From Burkholderiaceae bacterium (GTDB lineage: Bacteria > Pseudomonadota > Gammaproteobacteria > Burkholderiales > Burkholderiaceae), in the NCBI GenBank assembly GCA_947472645.1, contig CANJBQ010000006.1, forward strand, positions 48,116-112,115: a DNA stretch of 64,000 nt. Reading direction: 5' to 3'. Below are positions 34,362 to 42,583 of the stretch, piece by piece (the stretch's first letter is position 1; each line of letters begins with the position of its first letter). A model generated the notes under the pieces. It was not told the DNA's origin. It saw only the letters and a program-made list of their open reading frames with translations, and ran no database searches. Position numbers and translations under genes: made by a program.

Positions 34362-35339
34362 TTAATCTGCTTTAATATTGGCGGATTTCACTAATTTTGC
34401 GTAACTAATCAGATCGTTATGAATCAACTTGGCTAAGTCCATACCATTGCCTCGGTATGGTTCAACCCCTGCATTAGACAAATTTTGCTTCACTTCTGGC
34501 TCATCCAAAATCTTATTTACTTCATTCTGAATCTTCGTGACAATCTCTGTAGGCATATTAGGTGGCCCCATCAGAGCATACCAAACTGCAAAATCCATAT
34601 CCTTAATACCCTGCTCTTTAAAAGTTAAGCTATCCGGCATCAAAGAATAACGATGAGAAGTTGTAATTCCTACTGAAGTTAACCGGCCTATCTTGACATA
34701 CTGAGAGACTAGGTTAGCACTAACAATTGCCAATTGAATTTGACCACCCACAACATCCGTCACTGCAGGAGCGCACCCTTTATAACCAATATGCGTAGCT
34801 TTAACACCTGTCTGTTCTTTGACAATCTCGACCATAAAGTGTTGTGGAGTTCCGATGCCGCAAGATCCATAATTGATGCCATTTGGATTCTTTTTTGAGT
34901 ATTCAATGAGATCTTTTAAATTTTTAATCTTCGTATTCTCTGCTGCAGCAAGGGACATCGGCGTTAACCCAAGCAACATAATCGGAGTGAGGTCTTTTTC
35001 TGGATCATAATTTAACTTGCCAGCTAAAGCAGCGCTCGTGACCATCGTTGAATTTTGTAGTAACAAGGTATAACCATCATTGGGTGAGCGAACCGCAGCC
35101 TCACTCCCAATATTGCCAGAGGCCCCAGGGCGGTTATCCACGACAATAGCTTGACCCCAAATATTTTGTAGTCTCGCGCTAATTTGTCGAGCCAAAATAT
35201 CTGATCCGCCACCTGTTGCATAAGGCACAATTAATTTAATCGATTTATTGGGATAGTTACTTTGAGCATAAGCCATGCTCATTGACAGCATAGACATGAT
35301 GAAGATGATTGCAAACTTCTGAGGAAAAATAATTCTCAT
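34362..35339 (-). CDS. Bug/TctC-family periplasmic solute receptor 8
   Basis: This 325-residue receptor has a signal peptide (FAIIFIMSMLSMSMAYAQ) and the motifs NYPNKSIKLIVPYATGG, VDNRPGASGNIG and SPNDGYTLL. AAGGAT before the ATG supports the start. It follows the class II aldolase gene by 19 bases and precedes Bug receptor 7 by two. The first loop has YATGG where most family members have FPPGG. Confidence 0.92.
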   Translation of the reverse strand: MRIIFPQKFAIIFIMSMLSMSMAYAQSNYPNKSIKLIVPYATGGGSDILARQISARLQNIWGQAIVVDNRPGASGNIGSEAAVRSPNDGYTLLLQNSTMVTSAALAGKLNYDPEKDLTPIMLLGLTPMSLAAAENTKIKNLKDLIEYSKKNPNGINYGSCGIGTPQHFMVEIVKEQTGVKATHIGYKGCAPAVTDVVGGQIQLAIVSANLVSQYVKIGRLTSVGITTSHRYSLMPDSLTFKEQGIKDMDFAVWYALMGPPNMPTEIVTKIQNEVNKILDEPEVKQNLSNAGVEPYRGNGMDLAKLIHNDLISYAKLVKSANIKAD

Positions 35340-35358
35340 CGATTAAATCCTTATTCGG

Positions 35359-36078
35359 TTAGATTAAGCCTTCTTCTTGTTGGCACCAAAAATCCCACGC
35401 ACGTTTAATTTGCCCTTCATTCGTAGCCATTGCGTTGAGAGCTTCTTTTTCGTTTAAGAAATTAATCGGGGAATTCATTGTCATTGCTGAAAGTTGTAGT
35501 TTGGCATTCGACTCTGCGTAATAAGCTCTGAATACAGCGACTTCAACGGAAGGTGCTGCAATAGTGGCACCATGTCCACGCATCAATACAAAATTCTTGC
35601 GACCTAAAGATGTAGCTAGCGCTTCCCCTAAATTTTTATCTCGGATTAATAAATCATTGTCATCACCAGCGGTATCTCTGATCTCAAATCTAGCAACACC
35701 ACCTCCCAAAAAGCCACTCATATGATAAATAGGCTTAAGCTCAACATCGGTCACACTAAATGGAATCACACTCGCAGAATGGCTGTGCACTACTGACATG
35801 ACATCTGGACGCAAACGATAAATTTCACTATGGATATAGCGTTCTAAATAAGAGCGTTTATCGGTCTGCATAGCAAGCTCACCTTGCATGTCATACACCA
35901 AGATATCCTCGGGTGCGACTAGTGCTGGAGCTCGGTTACATGACAACAAAAAATGATCAGGTGAATTGTCCATCCGAGCACTTATATGACCAAAACCATC
36001 TAATACACCTAGTTTATATAGAATGCGGTTGGCTTTTGCTACTTTTTCCACTAACTCAGAATTAGGCTTAGGTGCCAT
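35359..36078 (-). CDS. Class II aldolase/adducin-family protein 2
   Basis: This 239-residue protein has the zinc ligands in VVHSHSASVIPFS and VLMRGHGATIAA. GGAGA before the ATG supports the start. It leads a five-gene minus-strand unit containing three Bug receptors and a 4,5-dihydroxyphthalate-decarboxylase-like protein. In that context an aromatic-acid decarboxylase of the 3,4-dihydroxyphthalate type is a reasonable hypothesis; a sugar-phosphate aldolase is less likely. It is divergent from the flavin monooxygenase, with a palindromic element between them. Confidence 0.88.
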   Translation of the reverse strand: MAPKPNSELVEKVAKANRILYKLGVLDGFGHISARMDNSPDHFLLSCNRAPALVAPEDILVYDMQGELAMQTDKRSYLERYIHSEIYRLRPDVMSVVHSHSASVIPFSVTDVELKPIYHMSGFLGGGVARFEIRDTAGDDNDLLIRDKNLGEALATSLGRKNFVLMRGHGATIAAPSVEVAVFRAYYAESNAKLQLSAMTMNSPINFLNEKEALNAMATNEGQIKRAWDFWCQQEEGLI

Positions 36079-36122
36079 GAATGTTCTCCATATTCAAACA
36101 TATTAATATTTTTGTTCATCAT

Positions 36123-36140
36123 ATCACTATTGGTAGTGAT
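36123..36140. promoter_or_regulatory. Perfect 18-bp dyad between class II aldolase operon and flavin monooxygenase
   Basis: ATCACTA (36123-36129), TTGG, then TAGTGAT (36134-36140): 7-base arms and a 4-base spacer, 45 bases before the aldolase start and 110 before the monooxygenase start. This is a strong candidate operator for a dimeric repressor such as a GntR- or MarR-type protein. No such gene is in the window. Confidence 0.5.
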
Positions 36141-36249
36141 TATTTTTCACAATCTTCGGTCTTTAACAAACTTGTGAAACGTCCACTCTTTGTGGTTAAA
36201 TGAGTGCATTCTTCCATATAAATCAATTCTTTACCTTCAAACATCCACT

Positions 36250-37869
36250 ATGTCAAAAGTTGTCAATCTTCAACCAGATGTTCTTATCATTGGCGCTGGA
36301 CCTGTCGGTTTGGCACTTGCCATAGAACTTGGTCATCGATCAATCTCCTGTTTGGTAGTTGAGCGAAACGAGCGGGTTGGGTATGCTCCTCGTGCAAAAA
36401 CTACGAATGCTAGAACCCGAGAATTATTTCGTCGCTGGGGTATTGCCTATCAACTCCGTAAAGCTTCTCCTTTAGGAATGGACTACCCTTCCAATGTGGT
36501 CTTTTGTACTCGACTTTCTGGCTATGAATTAATGCGTTTTGAAAATTCATTTTATTGTGCGCCCGGAAGAAATCCTCTTTATTCGGAACACTCCCAATGG
36601 GTTCCTCAGTATACGGTTGAAGAAGTCATGCGCGCCCATGCTCAAACTCTACCCACAGTTCAAATCGTCTTCAATACAGAACTGGTCAGTACTTCTCAAG
36701 AAGAAGGACAAGTAATTTCTTTAATCCGTAACCGCGGCTCCAACCAAACTCAAGAAGTTCGCTCACAATATCTCGTTGGCGCTGATGGGTCTCGCTCCAA
36801 AGTCCGCGAAGAAATCGGCGCTGAAATGGTGGGGGAACACGGCCTATCAAAAAACTACAATATTGTTTTTCGTGCCCCAGGCTTAGCGCAAGCTCATCAA
36901 CTCGGTCCTGCCATCATGTATTGGCATGTGAATTCAGATGCGCCAGGTTTAATCGGTCCTATGGATAAAGACCGCTGGTTTTTTATGCCAACCGGTGTGC
37001 CTAAAGATACGAAATTTGATTTGAACACTTCCGTAGATCTCATCAAAAAATCAACTGGGATTAATTTACCTTACGAAGTCCTCTCTTCCGACGAATGGAT
37101 CGCTAGTAAGCTAATCGCAACAAAGTATCAAGATCGTCGCATCTTTTTAGCCGGGGATGCTTGTCACCTTCATCCCCCCTTTGGTGGCTATGGTATGAAT
37201 ATGGGTATTGCAGACGGCGTTGACTTAGGCTGGAAAATTGCTGCCAATCTTCAAGGGTGGGGTGGGCAAACCTTATTGGATAGTTACGAAACTGAACGAC
37301 GTCAAGTTCACGATTTAGTGATGAATGAGGCCGTTGCTAACCATACCATTCTTGGTAACCAATTATGGCAAGAAGGACTTGAAGATCCAACACCTGAGGG
37401 GGAAGCACTTCGTCTAAAAACGGGACGCCATATCGAACTTTCTAAAATGCGTGAATTTACGACACTGGGAATTATTTTGGGTTATCGCTACGAAAACTCC
37501 CCTGTGATGAAATACGATGGTATGCCTTATTCAGAAAGTGACTACATTAATTATGTTCCTTCTTCCCGCGCTGGTTGTCTAGCGCCACATGCCTGGTTAC
37601 ATGATGGTACTTCTCTATATGATCATTTCGGAGCTGGTTTAACCCTGCTAATTAGTGACACTAAAAATGAGTCCCAAAGTGATCAATTTTTAGCCAGTTC
37701 AATAGAGTTTGGGATACCCCTAAAAATACTTAAGCCTCTTGAGCCAGGGATTGGGAACTTATATCCTCTTCGTTACACCATCATTCGCCCAGACCAACAT
37801 GTAGCTTGGCGGGGTGACGAACTACCCAGCAATCACTCAATCTTTTTAAGGCACTTCTTGGGTATGTAA
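36250..37869 (+). CDS. FAD-dependent aromatic-ring monooxygenase (PHBH/MhpA-like)
   Basis: This protein has 539 residues from the ATG at 36250 (MSKVVNLQPDVLIIGAG); a TTG twenty codons upstream adds an unlikely tail. Class A flavoprotein monooxygenase motifs are present: the dinucleotide motif IIGAGPVGLALAIEL, the DG motif YLVGADGSRSKVR and the FAD-ribityl motif IFLAGDACHLHPPFGG. The length and C-terminal thioredoxin-like tail fit the phenol hydroxylase/MhpA/TfdB group. It would hydroxylate a phenolic acid with NAD(P)H and O2. It is followed by Bug receptor 9, an amidohydrolase and an alpha/beta hydrolase, as expected for a hydroxylation and decarboxylation/ring-cleavage module. Confidence 0.9.
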   Translation: MSKVVNLQPDVLIIGAGPVGLALAIELGHRSISCLVVERNERVGYAPRAKTTNARTRELFRRWGIAYQLRKASPLGMDYPSNVVFCTRLSGYELMRFENSFYCAPGRNPLYSEHSQWVPQYTVEEVMRAHAQTLPTVQIVFNTELVSTSQEEGQVISLIRNRGSNQTQEVRSQYLVGADGSRSKVREEIGAEMVGEHGLSKNYNIVFRAPGLAQAHQLGPAIMYWHVNSDAPGLIGPMDKDRWFFMPTGVPKDTKFDLNTSVDLIKKSTGINLPYEVLSSDEWIASKLIATKYQDRRIFLAGDACHLHPPFGGYGMNMGIADGVDLGWKIAANLQGWGGQTLLDSYETERRQVHDLVMNEAVANHTILGNQLWQEGLEDPTPEGEALRLKTGRHIELSKMREFTTLGIILGYRYENSPVMKYDGMPYSESDYINYVPSSRAGCLAPHAWLHDGTSLYDHFGAGLTLLISDTKNESQSDQFLASSIEFGIPLKILKPLEPGIGNLYPLRYTIIRPDQHVAWRGDELPSNHSIFLRHFLGM

Positions 37870-37905
37870 ATGTATTAAAATATCTTTAAAATATAAGGAG
37901 ACACC

Positions 37906-38892
37906 ATGTATAAAAGAATAATTCAATTATTCTCATTTGTTGCTATTTTCTGCACACTGCTCGCATCTAGTTACGCTCAAAATAATGTCGCTAATTACCC
38001 CAATAAGGTTGTTACTCTTATTGTTCCTTTTACTTCAGGAAGTGGCAGCGATACTATCTCTAGAATCATTAGCCCTAAACTTAGTGAACGTTGGAAACAG
38101 GCCGTCATAGTTGATAACCGTGCCGGTGCAAGTGGCAATATAGGTACTGATCATGCCGCTAAATCTGCTCCAGATGGTTACAGTATTCTTATGGCGATCG
38201 ATACCATGACCATGACACCAGCGGTGTACAAAACGCTACCTTATGACCCGATAAAAGATTTAGAGCCCATCGCTAGGATTGCTACATCGAGTTATGGTCT
38301 TGCTGTAACGAATACCCTACCGGCTAAAGATGTGAATACCTTAATGTCACTCATTAAAAGTAAGCCTGGCCAATTGAACTACGGCTCACCAGGAAACGGG
38401 ACGCCACATCATTTATCAATGGAATTACTGAAAAGTCTAAAGGGTTTAGATATCGTTCACGTTCCCTATAAAGGGATCTCCAATGCAACAACCGACCTGA
38501 TCGGTGGACAAGTACAAGTCATGTTCGCCACCTTTAATTCTTTATTGCCGTTTGCAAAGGCAGGGAAATTGCGCATGATCGCCGTGACTGGTCCAAAACG
38601 CTCAGAGCTAATGCCAGAAGTCCCAACCTTTACCGAGCAAGGCATCCCTGAATTAGAAAATCTTTATCCTTGGTATGGTGTTTTAGTTCCAACAGGAACA
38701 CCTAAAGATATTCAATCAAAAATCTACAACGATTATATTTCCATCATGAAACTTCCTGAAGTAGAAAAACAACTCAATGATTTAGGGATCTACGTCAGAT
38801 TAACCAACGGTGAACAATTGAAAGAGATTATTCAATCAGATATTGCCCGCTGGAAAAAAGTTGTCAAAGATGCCAACATACAAGCGAACTAA
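37906..38892 (+). CDS. Bug/TctC-family periplasmic solute receptor 9
   Basis: This 328-residue receptor has a signal peptide (IQLFSFVAIFCTLLASSYAQ) and the motifs NYPNKVVTLIVPFTSGS, VDNRAGASGNIG and APDGYSIL. AAGGAG five bases before the ATG is a strong ribosome-binding site. It lies 36 bases after the monooxygenase and four bases before the amidohydrolase start, so it is embedded in the enzyme operon. Confidence 0.93.
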   Translation: MYKRIIQLFSFVAIFCTLLASSYAQNNVANYPNKVVTLIVPFTSGSGSDTISRIISPKLSERWKQAVIVDNRAGASGNIGTDHAAKSAPDGYSILMAIDTMTMTPAVYKTLPYDPIKDLEPIARIATSSYGLAVTNTLPAKDVNTLMSLIKSKPGQLNYGSPGNGTPHHLSMELLKSLKGLDIVHVPYKGISNATTDLIGGQVQVMFATFNSLLPFAKAGKLRMIAVTGPKRSELMPEVPTFTEQGIPELENLYPWYGVLVPTGTPKDIQSKIYNDYISIMKLPEVEKQLNDLGIYVRLTNGEQLKEIIQSDIARWKKVVKDANIQAN

Positions 38893-38896
38893 TTAC

Positions 38897-39949
38897 ATGA
38901 CTACTCTTACCTCCACTCAACCTGTTATCGACATTTACAACCATGTCATGCCGCCTAGCTATATGGAGGAACTGAAAAAATATAGCAAAGATCCTGGTCT
39001 TTTAAAAAGAATGTCTTCTCTTCGCTTACTTTGGGATATTCCAGCACGCGTAGAGATGTTAAAAAAATGGCCTCAGGTAAAACAAGTCTTAACATTAGCT
39101 GTTCCCTCTCCCGAAATGTTAGTCGATGGTGATCTATCACCTAAATTAGCTCGTATTGCCAATCAAGGTATGTATGAGATGTGCCAAACATGGCCAGACT
39201 TTTTTCCAACATTTGCTGCTACCTTGCCAATGAATAACCCTGCAGCCGCTCTGATTGAAATGGATTATGCGATTGAGCATTTTGGCGCAAGGGGCGTTCA
39301 AGTTCTCTCAAGTGTCAATGGCGTAGCACTAGATCACCCTGACTATTTTCCTATTTTTGAACGTATGGCCAATCATCATCAACTACCTATTTGGATGCAT
39401 CCGATTCGTCTTGCGAAAAAGCCGGATTATGTCGATGAGGAAAAATCAAAATATGAGGTCTGGCAAGTATTAGGCTGGCCCTTCGAGACAAGCGTAGCCA
39501 TGTCTCGACTTGTATTTTCTGGAGTTCTAGAGAAATTACCAAACCTTAAAATCATTACCCATCATTGTGGTGGCATGATTCCTTACTTTAGTGGCCGTGC
39601 TGAAACCCTCTGGGCGCAACTCGGATCACGAAGTGCAGATAATAGTGAAGCAGATGTACTGAAGTCATTGAGTAAGCCTCCAATCGATTATTTCAAAATG
39701 TTTTATGGCGATACTGTCTTGGGTGGCTCTGCCTCAGCACTTCGTTGCGGCCTAGACTTTTTTGGAACAGATCATGTTGTCTTTGCCAGTGATTGCCCAT
39801 TTGACCCTGAAGGCGGTGAGATGTATATCCGTGAAGGGATCAAGTCTGTTTTTGCAGTGGGTTTAAGCTCAGAAGAAATTCATCAGGTGTGTTGCTCAAA
39901 TGCCAACCTGCTGATGAAAACAAAAATTAATGCCGGAGATAAAACATGA
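38897..39949 (+). CDS. Amidohydrolase-2 (ACMSD-like) family protein with altered first metal motif
   Basis: This protein has 350 residues from the ATG at 38897 (MTTLTSTQPVIDIYNHVMP). A frame from 38843 would overlap Bug receptor 9 by 50 bases. It has the TIM-barrel metal-hydrolase pattern of ACMSD and related aromatic-acid decarboxylases: WMHPIRLAKK, ITHHCGGMIPYF and VFASDCPFDPEGG. The usual D-x-H-x-H at the first strand reads D12-I-Y14-N-H16, so one metal-binding His is a Tyr (TAC, 38936-38938). It may bind metal differently. The next gene starts in an ATGA overlap. A decarboxylase or C-C hydrolase after ring hydroxylation is the best guess. Confidence 0.87.
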   Translation: MTTLTSTQPVIDIYNHVMPPSYMEELKKYSKDPGLLKRMSSLRLLWDIPARVEMLKKWPQVKQVLTLAVPSPEMLVDGDLSPKLARIANQGMYEMCQTWPDFFPTFAATLPMNNPAAALIEMDYAIEHFGARGVQVLSSVNGVALDHPDYFPIFERMANHHQLPIWMHPIRLAKKPDYVDEEKSKYEVWQVLGWPFETSVAMSRLVFSGVLEKLPNLKIITHHCGGMIPYFSGRAETLWAQLGSRSADNSEADVLKSLSKPPIDYFKMFYGDTVLGGSASALRCGLDFFGTDHVVFASDCPFDPEGGEMYIREGIKSVFAVGLSSEEIHQVCCSNANLLMKTKINAGDKT

Positions 39950-40737
39950 TTATTGAAGCAAATGGTATAAAAATCCATTATGAAATTGATGGTGACGAAA
40001 ATAAACCTTGGTTAACGATGGTGACAGGTATTACGAATGACACAACCATGTGGGATGGCCAAATCGATACCCTCAAAAATGATTTCCATATATTACGGTA
40101 CGATCTTCGCGGACAGGGCAAAACCAGCGCTACTCATGGCCCATATTCCGTCGAATTACTGTGCCAGGATTTATTGGCTCTTTGGGATGCCTTAGCAATT
40201 AAAAAGAGTCATCTAACTGGGTTGGGACTTGGGGGCTCTATTTGCTTAGCTATGGGCATTCACCATTCTGACCGCATTATTAAACTAGTACCATGCTGTT
40301 GCCGCTCAAAAATGGTACCTGCCTTTGCTAGTATGTGGCAGGATCTGCTGAGCAATGTTCGTGACAATGGTATCGAGTCTATTGTAGAAAATACTGCCCA
40401 ACGTTGGTTCTCCGATACCTTTAAAACCCAATATCCAGAAAAATTAAATGCTGTGCGCCAAATGATTCGCGGCACAAGTGCTGATGGCTATCATGGCGTT
40501 GTGAGTGCTTTCATTAACCTTAATATTGAAGATCAATTAAAAAATATAAAAGTACCAACCATGTTAATGGGAGGTGCTGAAGATAAAGTGGGTGGTCCTG
40601 AAGATATAATGCGTACCATTGCAGAACATATTCCTGGGGGATCTTACATACCAGTTCCCAATGCCGCACACATTGCTAATCTGCAAAATCCAGATGGCTT
40701 TAATAAAATCTTGCATACTTTCTTAATGCAATCTTAA
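39946..40737 (+). CDS. Alpha/beta hydrolase-fold protein with Gly at the nucleophile position
   Basis: This 263-residue protein resembles the 3-oxoadipate enol-lactonase/C-C hydrolase group: WLTMVTGITNDTTMWDGQ, LRYDLRGQGKTS, then TGLGLGGSICLAM. At the nucleophile elbow, where G-x-S-x-G is expected, it reads G92-L-G94-L-G96; codon 94 is GGA (40225-40227). Asp213 (GGAEDKVGG) and His242 (NAAHIANL) of the triad are kept. It may be inactive or use another mechanism. It is coupled to the amidohydrolase by an ATGA overlap and precedes Bug receptor 10. Confidence 0.87.
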   Translation: MIIEANGIKIHYEIDGDENKPWLTMVTGITNDTTMWDGQIDTLKNDFHILRYDLRGQGKTSATHGPYSVELLCQDLLALWDALAIKKSHLTGLGLGGSICLAMGIHHSDRIIKLVPCCCRSKMVPAFASMWQDLLSNVRDNGIESIVENTAQRWFSDTFKTQYPEKLNAVRQMIRGTSADGYHGVVSAFINLNIEDQLKNIKVPTMLMGGAEDKVGGPEDIMRTIAEHIPGGSYIPVPNAAHIANLQNPDGFNKILHTFLMQS

Positions 40738-40758
40738 TCAAACAACCTGGAGCTATTT

Positions 40759-41721
40759 TTGAAAAAAATATTACAGTTATCTTTTGCCGCCTATTTCTTG
40801 ATCATTGGAGTAGCCTTTGCAGATACCTATCCTTCCAAAATGATCCGAATTGTAGAGCCAGCAGGCCCCGGAAGTGCGGTCGATAATGCGGCAAGAGACC
40901 TTACTCCAGGAATGTCAGACCTATTAGGTCAACAAGTCATTATTGATAATAAACCTGGCGCAAATAGCGCTATAGGAGCAAACGAAGTAGCCCGCGCACC
41001 AGCTGATGGATATACCTTATTCCACGGTAATGTCAACAATGCGCTCAATGATCTTCTGCTAAAAAATAACTGCTGTAAGTTGGGAGATGCTTTGGTGCCA
41101 GTAACGCGTGTGGTTAGCGTTCCATTAGTCATGGTGGTCCATCCATCTCTTCCTGTTAACAATCTTAAAGAGTTTCTTGCTTACGCTAAGGCAGAACCCA
41201 CCAAAGTTACAAACGCTTCAGGTGGCGCAGGCTCGATTACACAATTACTGGGTGAGTTAACTAAAACCAAAGCAGGTATTTCCATGACTGAAATACCTTA
41301 TAAAGCAATTGGTGCAGAAATGCCAGATTTATTGGGTGGACATGTCATGGTCGCTTATTTAGCCCCTGTCGTAGTTGCTCAACATATTAAGTCTGGTAAA
41401 TTAAAAGCCCTTGGAGTTGCTGGAGCCAAACGTATTTCAATCATGCCTGAAGTGCCTACTCTGGCAGAGGCAGGCCTCTCAGGCGTTGAGGGCGCAGGAT
41501 GGAATGGTATTTTTGTTCCAAAAGGAACTCCTGAACCTGTGATCACACGACTATTTGCTGAAATTAACAAGGTCATGAATACCTCTGGATATAAAGCAAA
41601 AGCTGCTACCTATGGCTATGAGATTGGTAGTGAAAGTCCTGAGAGTTTTAATCAATTTGTCAAAGATGAAATTGTTAAATGGGGTAAAGTCATTAAAGAC
41701 GCCAATATTAAACTCGATTAA
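40759..41721 (+). CDS. Bug/TctC-family periplasmic solute receptor 10 (divergent)
   Basis: This 320-residue receptor starts at TTG 40759, with GGAG six bases upstream. The signal peptide is KKILQLSFAAYFLIIGVAFA. The family motifs are TYPSKMIRIVEPAGPGS, IDNKPGANSAIG and APADGYTLF. It differs from its neighbours: the usual FPPGG loop is AGPGS, and the LPYDPxKDF segment is replaced by NNCCKLGDALVP with two adjacent cysteines. This suggests a different ligand. It lies 13 bases before an alpha/beta hydrolase. Confidence 0.9.
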   Translation: MKKILQLSFAAYFLIIGVAFADTYPSKMIRIVEPAGPGSAVDNAARDLTPGMSDLLGQQVIIDNKPGANSAIGANEVARAPADGYTLFHGNVNNALNDLLLKNNCCKLGDALVPVTRVVSVPLVMVVHPSLPVNNLKEFLAYAKAEPTKVTNASGGAGSITQLLGELTKTKAGISMTEIPYKAIGAEMPDLLGGHVMVAYLAPVVVAQHIKSGKLKALGVAGAKRISIMPEVPTLAEAGLSGVEGAGWNGIFVPKGTPEPVITRLFAEINKVMNTSGYKAKAATYGYEIGSESPESFNQFVKDEIVKWGKVIKDANIKLD

Positions 41722-41733
41722 AAAGAAATTCTT

Positions 41734-42570
41734 ATGCCCTACGCAAAAATTCGTTCTGTCAATATTTTTTATGAGACTTTCGGTACACATGGTCCTTGGC
41801 TGGCCTTAAACTCAGGCGGGCGTAATAGCCATGCAGAAATGGCTCCTTTAGCAAAACAGATTGCAGAAAAGGGTTTTCGCGTTCTCGTTCACGATCGTCG
41901 AAATACAGGCGCCTCTCAAATGCTATTCGAAGGTACTGACGGCGAAGAAGAGATTTGGGCAGACGACCTGTATGAACTCATGAAATCACTGAATGCACTC
42001 CCGTCCTATTTTGCTGGTTCATCGGCAGGGGCACGTTTGTCAATGATGGTAAATCGCCGACATCCTGAAGCCGTCAAAGGACTGTTACTGATGCGCGTGA
42101 CTGGTGGAGCTTTTGCGGCTGGAAGACTACCAAACATGTATTACCTACAGTTTATTCATGCCGCCAAAGAAAATGGAATGGCTGGCGTCTGTAATACTCA
42201 GCCCTATATCGACCGACTAGCACTCAACTCGGACAACCGCGCTTATCTGATGTCCCTAGACCCACAAGAGTACATTCGTCAACAAGAGTTTTGGCTAGAA
42301 AAATTTCTACTCGGTCCACGTTCACCAGTGATGGGGATGGAAAATACCGAATTGCAACAATTTAATTTACCAGTATTAGTCGTTCCTGGTAACGATAAAA
42401 CCCACGCTAGTGCAAATGGTATTACAGCACATCAACTCATACCAAAAAGCGAACTATTCCAGTTACCCACAACAGACCAAGATGTCGATTTGATCGCATT
42501 CCCATTGTGGGCAGAATTCTACCCACTTCTCACAAAGCGTTTCGTCAAATTTATGCAAGATCACCCATAA
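41734..42570 (+). CDS. Alpha/beta hydrolase
   Basis: This 278-residue protein has the nucleophile motif YFAGSSAGARLSM (G-S-S-A-G, intact serine), VHDRRNTGASQM and a C-terminal Asp in LVVPGNDKTHAS. It resembles the other hydrolases of the monooxygenase module but keeps the catalytic serine. It ends the plus-strand unit of monooxygenase, Bug 9, amidohydrolase, hydrolase, Bug 10, hydrolase. Thirteen bases separate its stop from the convergent binding-protein gene. An ester, lactone or C-C bond hydrolase role is likely; substrate unknown. Confidence 0.87.
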   Translation: MPYAKIRSVNIFYETFGTHGPWLALNSGGRNSHAEMAPLAKQIAEKGFRVLVHDRRNTGASQMLFEGTDGEEEIWADDLYELMKSLNALPSYFAGSSAGARLSMMVNRRHPEAVKGLLLMRVTGGAFAAGRLPNMYYLQFIHAAKENGMAGVCNTQPYIDRLALNSDNRAYLMSLDPQEYIRQQEFWLEKFLLGPRSPVMGMENTELQQFNLPVLVVPGNDKTHASANGITAHQLIPKSELFQLPTTDQDVDLIAFPLWAEFYPLLTKRFVKFMQDHP

Positions 42571-42583
42571 ATCTACCGCTTAT

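Noticed and set aside
36190-36249. TTG start twenty codons upstream in the flavin monooxygenase
   Set aside because: The added residues do not resemble the family, whereas the FAD motif begins shortly after the ATG at 36250.
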